Positions 61,933 to 64,000 of a DNA stretch of 64,000 bases are shown here, in pieces; the stretch's first letter is position 1; every line of letters starts with the position of its first letter. This stretch comes from an uncultured Bacteroidales bacterium. Its GTDB lineage: Bacteria > Bacteroidota > Bacteroidia > Bacteroidales > P3. The notes beneath the pieces are model-generated. The model was not told the DNA's origin. It ran no database searches and was given only the letters and a program-made list of their open reading frames with translations. A program made the position numbers and the translations under genes. The stretch spans positions 1 through 64,000 of the forward strand of contig CAJOFL010000007.1 in NCBI GenBank assembly GCA_905233895.1, written 5' to 3'.

Positions 61933-63035
61933 GCCAGCCATTGCCGATTGAAGCGGTAGTACCAGAGCTCGCAAGCCCCCGAGGGATTACGCTCCACATA
62001 GAATCCTATCGTGCCGTCTTTCAAAAGCGTCATCGACGAGTAAACTGAAGGCCCCGGTGTCATCAACACGGGGCTTTTCCATGTCTGCCCCTCGTCGTTC
62101 GAGGTGAAGATACTGACATCCTCCCTCTGCATCGAGTTGGGCACCGAGTGTAGCAACGTAGTATCGTCCAGGCGGAGCATATCGCCGTTGCATGCATTCA
62201 CCGTCATCTCGTGCCAGAGGCCCTGCTGGCCCCAAGTCTCGCCGCCATCGTTGGAACGGTTGTATCCTCGTGCACCGCTGCGGCGAACACTTATAAGGAT
62301 GCTGCCGTCGGCCAGTTCCATCAGTTTGGCCTCGTCACCGGCGCAGAAGGCCATCTGCGAACGCTGCCAAGTATAGCCATTATCATCACTGTAAATCACA
62401 TAATTATCACTCACCCACTCGCTGCGACGCACCAGCGCGGCCGCAAAAAGCAATCGTCCGGCATGGGAACCATGCTTCAGTCGCAATCCGTTGCCCGAGG
62501 CTACGAACGAGCCGCGGTAGGGAGACGAGGCATCCCACAGCACCCTAGTAAGGTTGACGGTATCGCCCCAAGTCAAGCCACGGTCAGTGCTTCGCTTCAA
62601 AAAGACACATATCGGGTCGGAATCTGTCGACTGAAAATAGCCGTTGTGACCTGCGAAAATACAGAGCACATCTCCATTTTCACATTGAACCAAGGCGGGA
62701 TCGCCGTAGCCGCGACCTCTTCCCTGCCCTTCAATGATGGCCTGCGGCTCGCTCCAAGTACGACCGTTATCTGCCGAACGGCGGCAGACAATATCAATAT
62801 CCTCCGGTAGGTCGGTCTCGTTATACTTGCGTTTGTCGTTGACAGCCAAGAGCGTACCGTCGTCCAGACAAAGTATAGCAGGGATACGCCAGTTGGCCGA
62901 GCCGTAGTCGCCAGGTCGGTAGAGGCATACGCTATCGATGAACGGTTCATCCTGCGGCACAGGGTTATCGTTAGGCTTGCGGCAAGCCGTAGCCACGAGG
63001 ATAAGCATCGCGGCAAAAGCAAGTATCTTTTTCAT
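61908..63035 (-). CDS. Exo-sialidase-like lipoprotein (GH33 type)
   Basis: A 375-residue protein with a lipobox (LVATAC, Cys17). It has the sialidase marks: the RIP motif (WRIPAIL), five Asp-box motifs (SADNGRTW, STDRGLTW, SDDNGYTW, SNDGGETW, SNDEGQTW), and later Glu and Arg residues (EAKLMELADGSILISVRRSG). It probably removes terminal sialic acid from host glycans at the surface. The start at 63035 overlaps the stop of the upstream 2TM gene by 4 nt (ATGA), which fixes it. Confidence 0.9.
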   Translation of the reverse strand: MKKILAFAAMLILVATACRKPNDNPVPQDEPFIDSVCLYRPGDYGSANWRIPAILCLDDGTLLAVNDKRKYNETDLPEDIDIVCRRSADNGRTWSEPQAIIEGQGRGRGYGDPALVQCENGDVLCIFAGHNGYFQSTDSDPICVFLKRSTDRGLTWGDTVNLTRVLWDASSPYRGSFVASGNGLRLKHGSHAGRLLFAAALVRRSEWVSDNYVIYSDDNGYTWQRSQMAFCAGDEAKLMELADGSILISVRRSGARGYNRSNDGGETWGQQGLWHEMTVNACNGDMLRLDDTTLLHSVPNSMQREDVSIFTSNDEGQTWKSPVLMTPGPSVYSSMTLLKDGTIGFYVERNPSGACELWYYRFNRQWLAQSVSRVQ

Positions 63036-63547
63036 TCCCATTTGAAGTTGCGGTTCCACAAATAACTGTTATAGTCGGCGTTGATGCGGTTCATAAGCGC
63101 ATAGAGGGGAGTTTCCTTTGTGTACTTGATACCACGGCGGTCGGCCTCACGGCGGATGATAATATCTATATCCTCGTCGCGGTTGCCACGGCTGTTTATA
63201 AACATCATCAGTGCGAAGTAGAGCAGGAAAGCCGTCTGCGCCGCCGGAATAATCCACCACGGCGTCCCAGTGTCAATCACGAACCACACCGCAAATGCTG
63301 TCAGCGGCACCATCAGCGCCATCAGTGTAATGCCTATAACCTTCATCTCCTTCTTCCTCACCGCACGGCTGTCGCCCTTGCGCACCTCCTCGGGCCACAC
63401 CGAGCGCACTACTTCCATATCCTTGATAAAAAAATAAAGTGGGTCATCATCTCGATAGTTGGTACGTAGATGGCCAGGCTTGCGCTGGGGCGGCGCCGTA
63501 CGCCGGCGGGCACGGCCCCGATAGCGATTGTCGCGCGTTTGCGGCAT
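63032..63547 (-). CDS. Small two-helix membrane protein, unknown function
   Basis: A 171-residue protein with a basic N-terminus (RGRARRRTAPPQRK) and two membrane helices (IGITLMALMVPLTAFAVWFV; WWIIPAAQTAFLLYFALMMF) separated by a short loop. The tail is charged. The two-helix hairpin resembles '2TM domain' proteins of Bacteroidetes. It is translationally coupled to the sialidase gene and lies 3 nt after the truncated gene upstream. No function is claimed. Confidence 0.72.
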   Translation of the reverse strand: MPQTRDNRYRGRARRRTAPPQRKPGHLRTNYRDDDPLYFFIKDMEVVRSVWPEEVRKGDSRAVRKKEMKVIGITLMALMVPLTAFAVWFVIDTGTPWWIIPAAQTAFLLYFALMMFINSRGNRDEDIDIIIRREADRRGIKYTKETPLYALMNRINADYNSYLWNRNFKWE

Positions 63548-63550
63548 GGA

Positions 63551-64000
63551 TTATTCAGCGTCACGTTTGGCTTTGAACCACTCCACAAACTTGGGCAGGT
63601 CGTCCAAGGGATTGAACCCAGCCTTGAACGGTTCCTCGGGAACGGGAACGGTCTCCATATAGCCTATCATGGTGGCGCAGTCGAACTCGCCCATCAGAGC
63701 CTCGAGTGTAACATAGACGCCCACCTGGAAATCCTCGTCCTGGCTCTCGCCACCTTCCACGGCTACGCGCAGGCCAAGCATCTCGGGCTCCTCCTCGCAC
63801 TCCAGTTGCATGAAATACATCTTGCGGGTATCGAACAGGTAATGGTCGAAACGCACCTTCAATTCGGTGCCCATCGGTTGCTTGAATGCCACAAACTCCC
63901 ACCAGTCCAAGTCGGGAGCGGCGTCGACCAGCTCCACAACATAACGGAAGAGATCGGTGTCGCCTTCGGCACTAAAAGTGAGGGTACGCCCGTTGGCAGT
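63551..64000 (-). CDS. Unknown protein, N-terminal end cut by the window
   Basis: The minus-strand frame is open from the right edge to the stop at 63551, giving 149 visible residues. The GTG at 63937 is internal. Visible patterns are LTFSAEGDTDLFRYVVELVD, LDWWEFVAFKQPMGTELKVR, an acidic EDEDFQVGV-like part, and FNPLDDLPKFVEWF at the end. It resembles small cytoplasmic proteins of the type 'LVLTADGN...LF..V..LV..AP.L..WE', but I cannot name the family. It is co-oriented with the membrane protein and sialidase genes and probably part of the same operon. Confidence 0.7.
   Translation of the reverse strand, partial: TANGRTLTFSAEGDTDLFRYVVELVDAAPDLDWWEFVAFKQPMGTELKVRFDHYLFDTRKMYFMQLECEEEPEMLGLRVAVEGGESQDEDFQVGVYVTLEALMGEFDCATMIGYMETVPVPEEPFKAGFNPLDDLPKFVEWFKAKRDAE

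Overview
The window looks like a chromosomal contig from an uncultured, probably gut or rumen, anaerobic member of the Bacteroidales. The evidence is a porP-gldK-L-M-N type IX secretion/gliding cluster, many lipoprotein signals, promoters of the Bacteroidetes form TTTG-N19-21-TAnnTTTG, almost no Shine-Dalgarno sites, [FeFe] hydrogenase genes, and glycan-degrading lipoproteins (a GH89 alpha-N-acetylglucosaminidase and a sialidase). No species can be named from sequence alone.

Layout. 1-2814: end of a NuoF-like hydB, then hydA and hydC, forming a trimeric [FeFe] hydrogenase. 2889-4926: a lipoprotein LD-carboxypeptidase and a Fic protein. 4927-17700: an AT-rich island unlike the GC-rich flanks. 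It holds a decayed ATPase remnant, a membrane-anchored KAP NTPase, a three-gene operon (TerB-like, small membrane protein, zinc-ribbon/SEL1 membrane protein) preceded by a strongly structured RNA with its own promoter, a divergent nucleotidyltransferase + dGTPase pair, a DUF1016 nuclease-like protein and an AAA/DUF4143 ATPase. This is the accessory, probably defence-related, part. 17105-18299 has no recognisable gene but holds inverted repeats. 18300-25340: a plus-strand run (frameshifted C69 dipeptidase, ThrE-type exporter, YdeI-like, cupin, PhzF, rhodanese-MBL lipoprotein, Dus). 25346-33592: a compact eight-gene minus-strand operon (DUF4153, Bcp, VanX-like dipeptidase, CDF transporter, Ogt, lipoprotein, GH89, SDR). 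33977-41575: a very large cyclic-beta-glucan-synthase-like protein. 41572-46735: EamA transporter, TIGR02757 protein, tRNA-Val, HhH protein, HerA-like ATPase, outer membrane barrel. 47028-55261: T9SS plug protein (plus strand), convergent with porP-gldK-gldL-gldM-gldN and a second gldN copy. 55444-59189: RlpA-like, KdsC, deacetylase-like, second LD-carboxypeptidase. 59303-61462: DRTGG protein, anti-sigma-type ATPase and a second hydrogenase-like protein that keeps the four H-cluster ligands but lacks the proton-relay cysteine, so it looks like an H2/redox-sensing module. 61474-64000: DUF2147 protein, sialidase, small membrane protein and a truncated unknown.

The most notable items are: (a) a nested ~165-nt stem structure at 11351-11516 with a consensus minus-strand promoter, lying between the TerB operon and the nucleotidyltransferase/dGTPase operon; (b) a three-copy ~95-bp intergenic repeat carrying an 11-bp tandem unit; (c) the sensory hydrogenase triad; (d) a tandem gldN duplication split by an intrinsic terminator; (e) short-unit microrepeats between genes and apparently absorbed into coding sequences. 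All assignments come from reading motifs; no database search was run.
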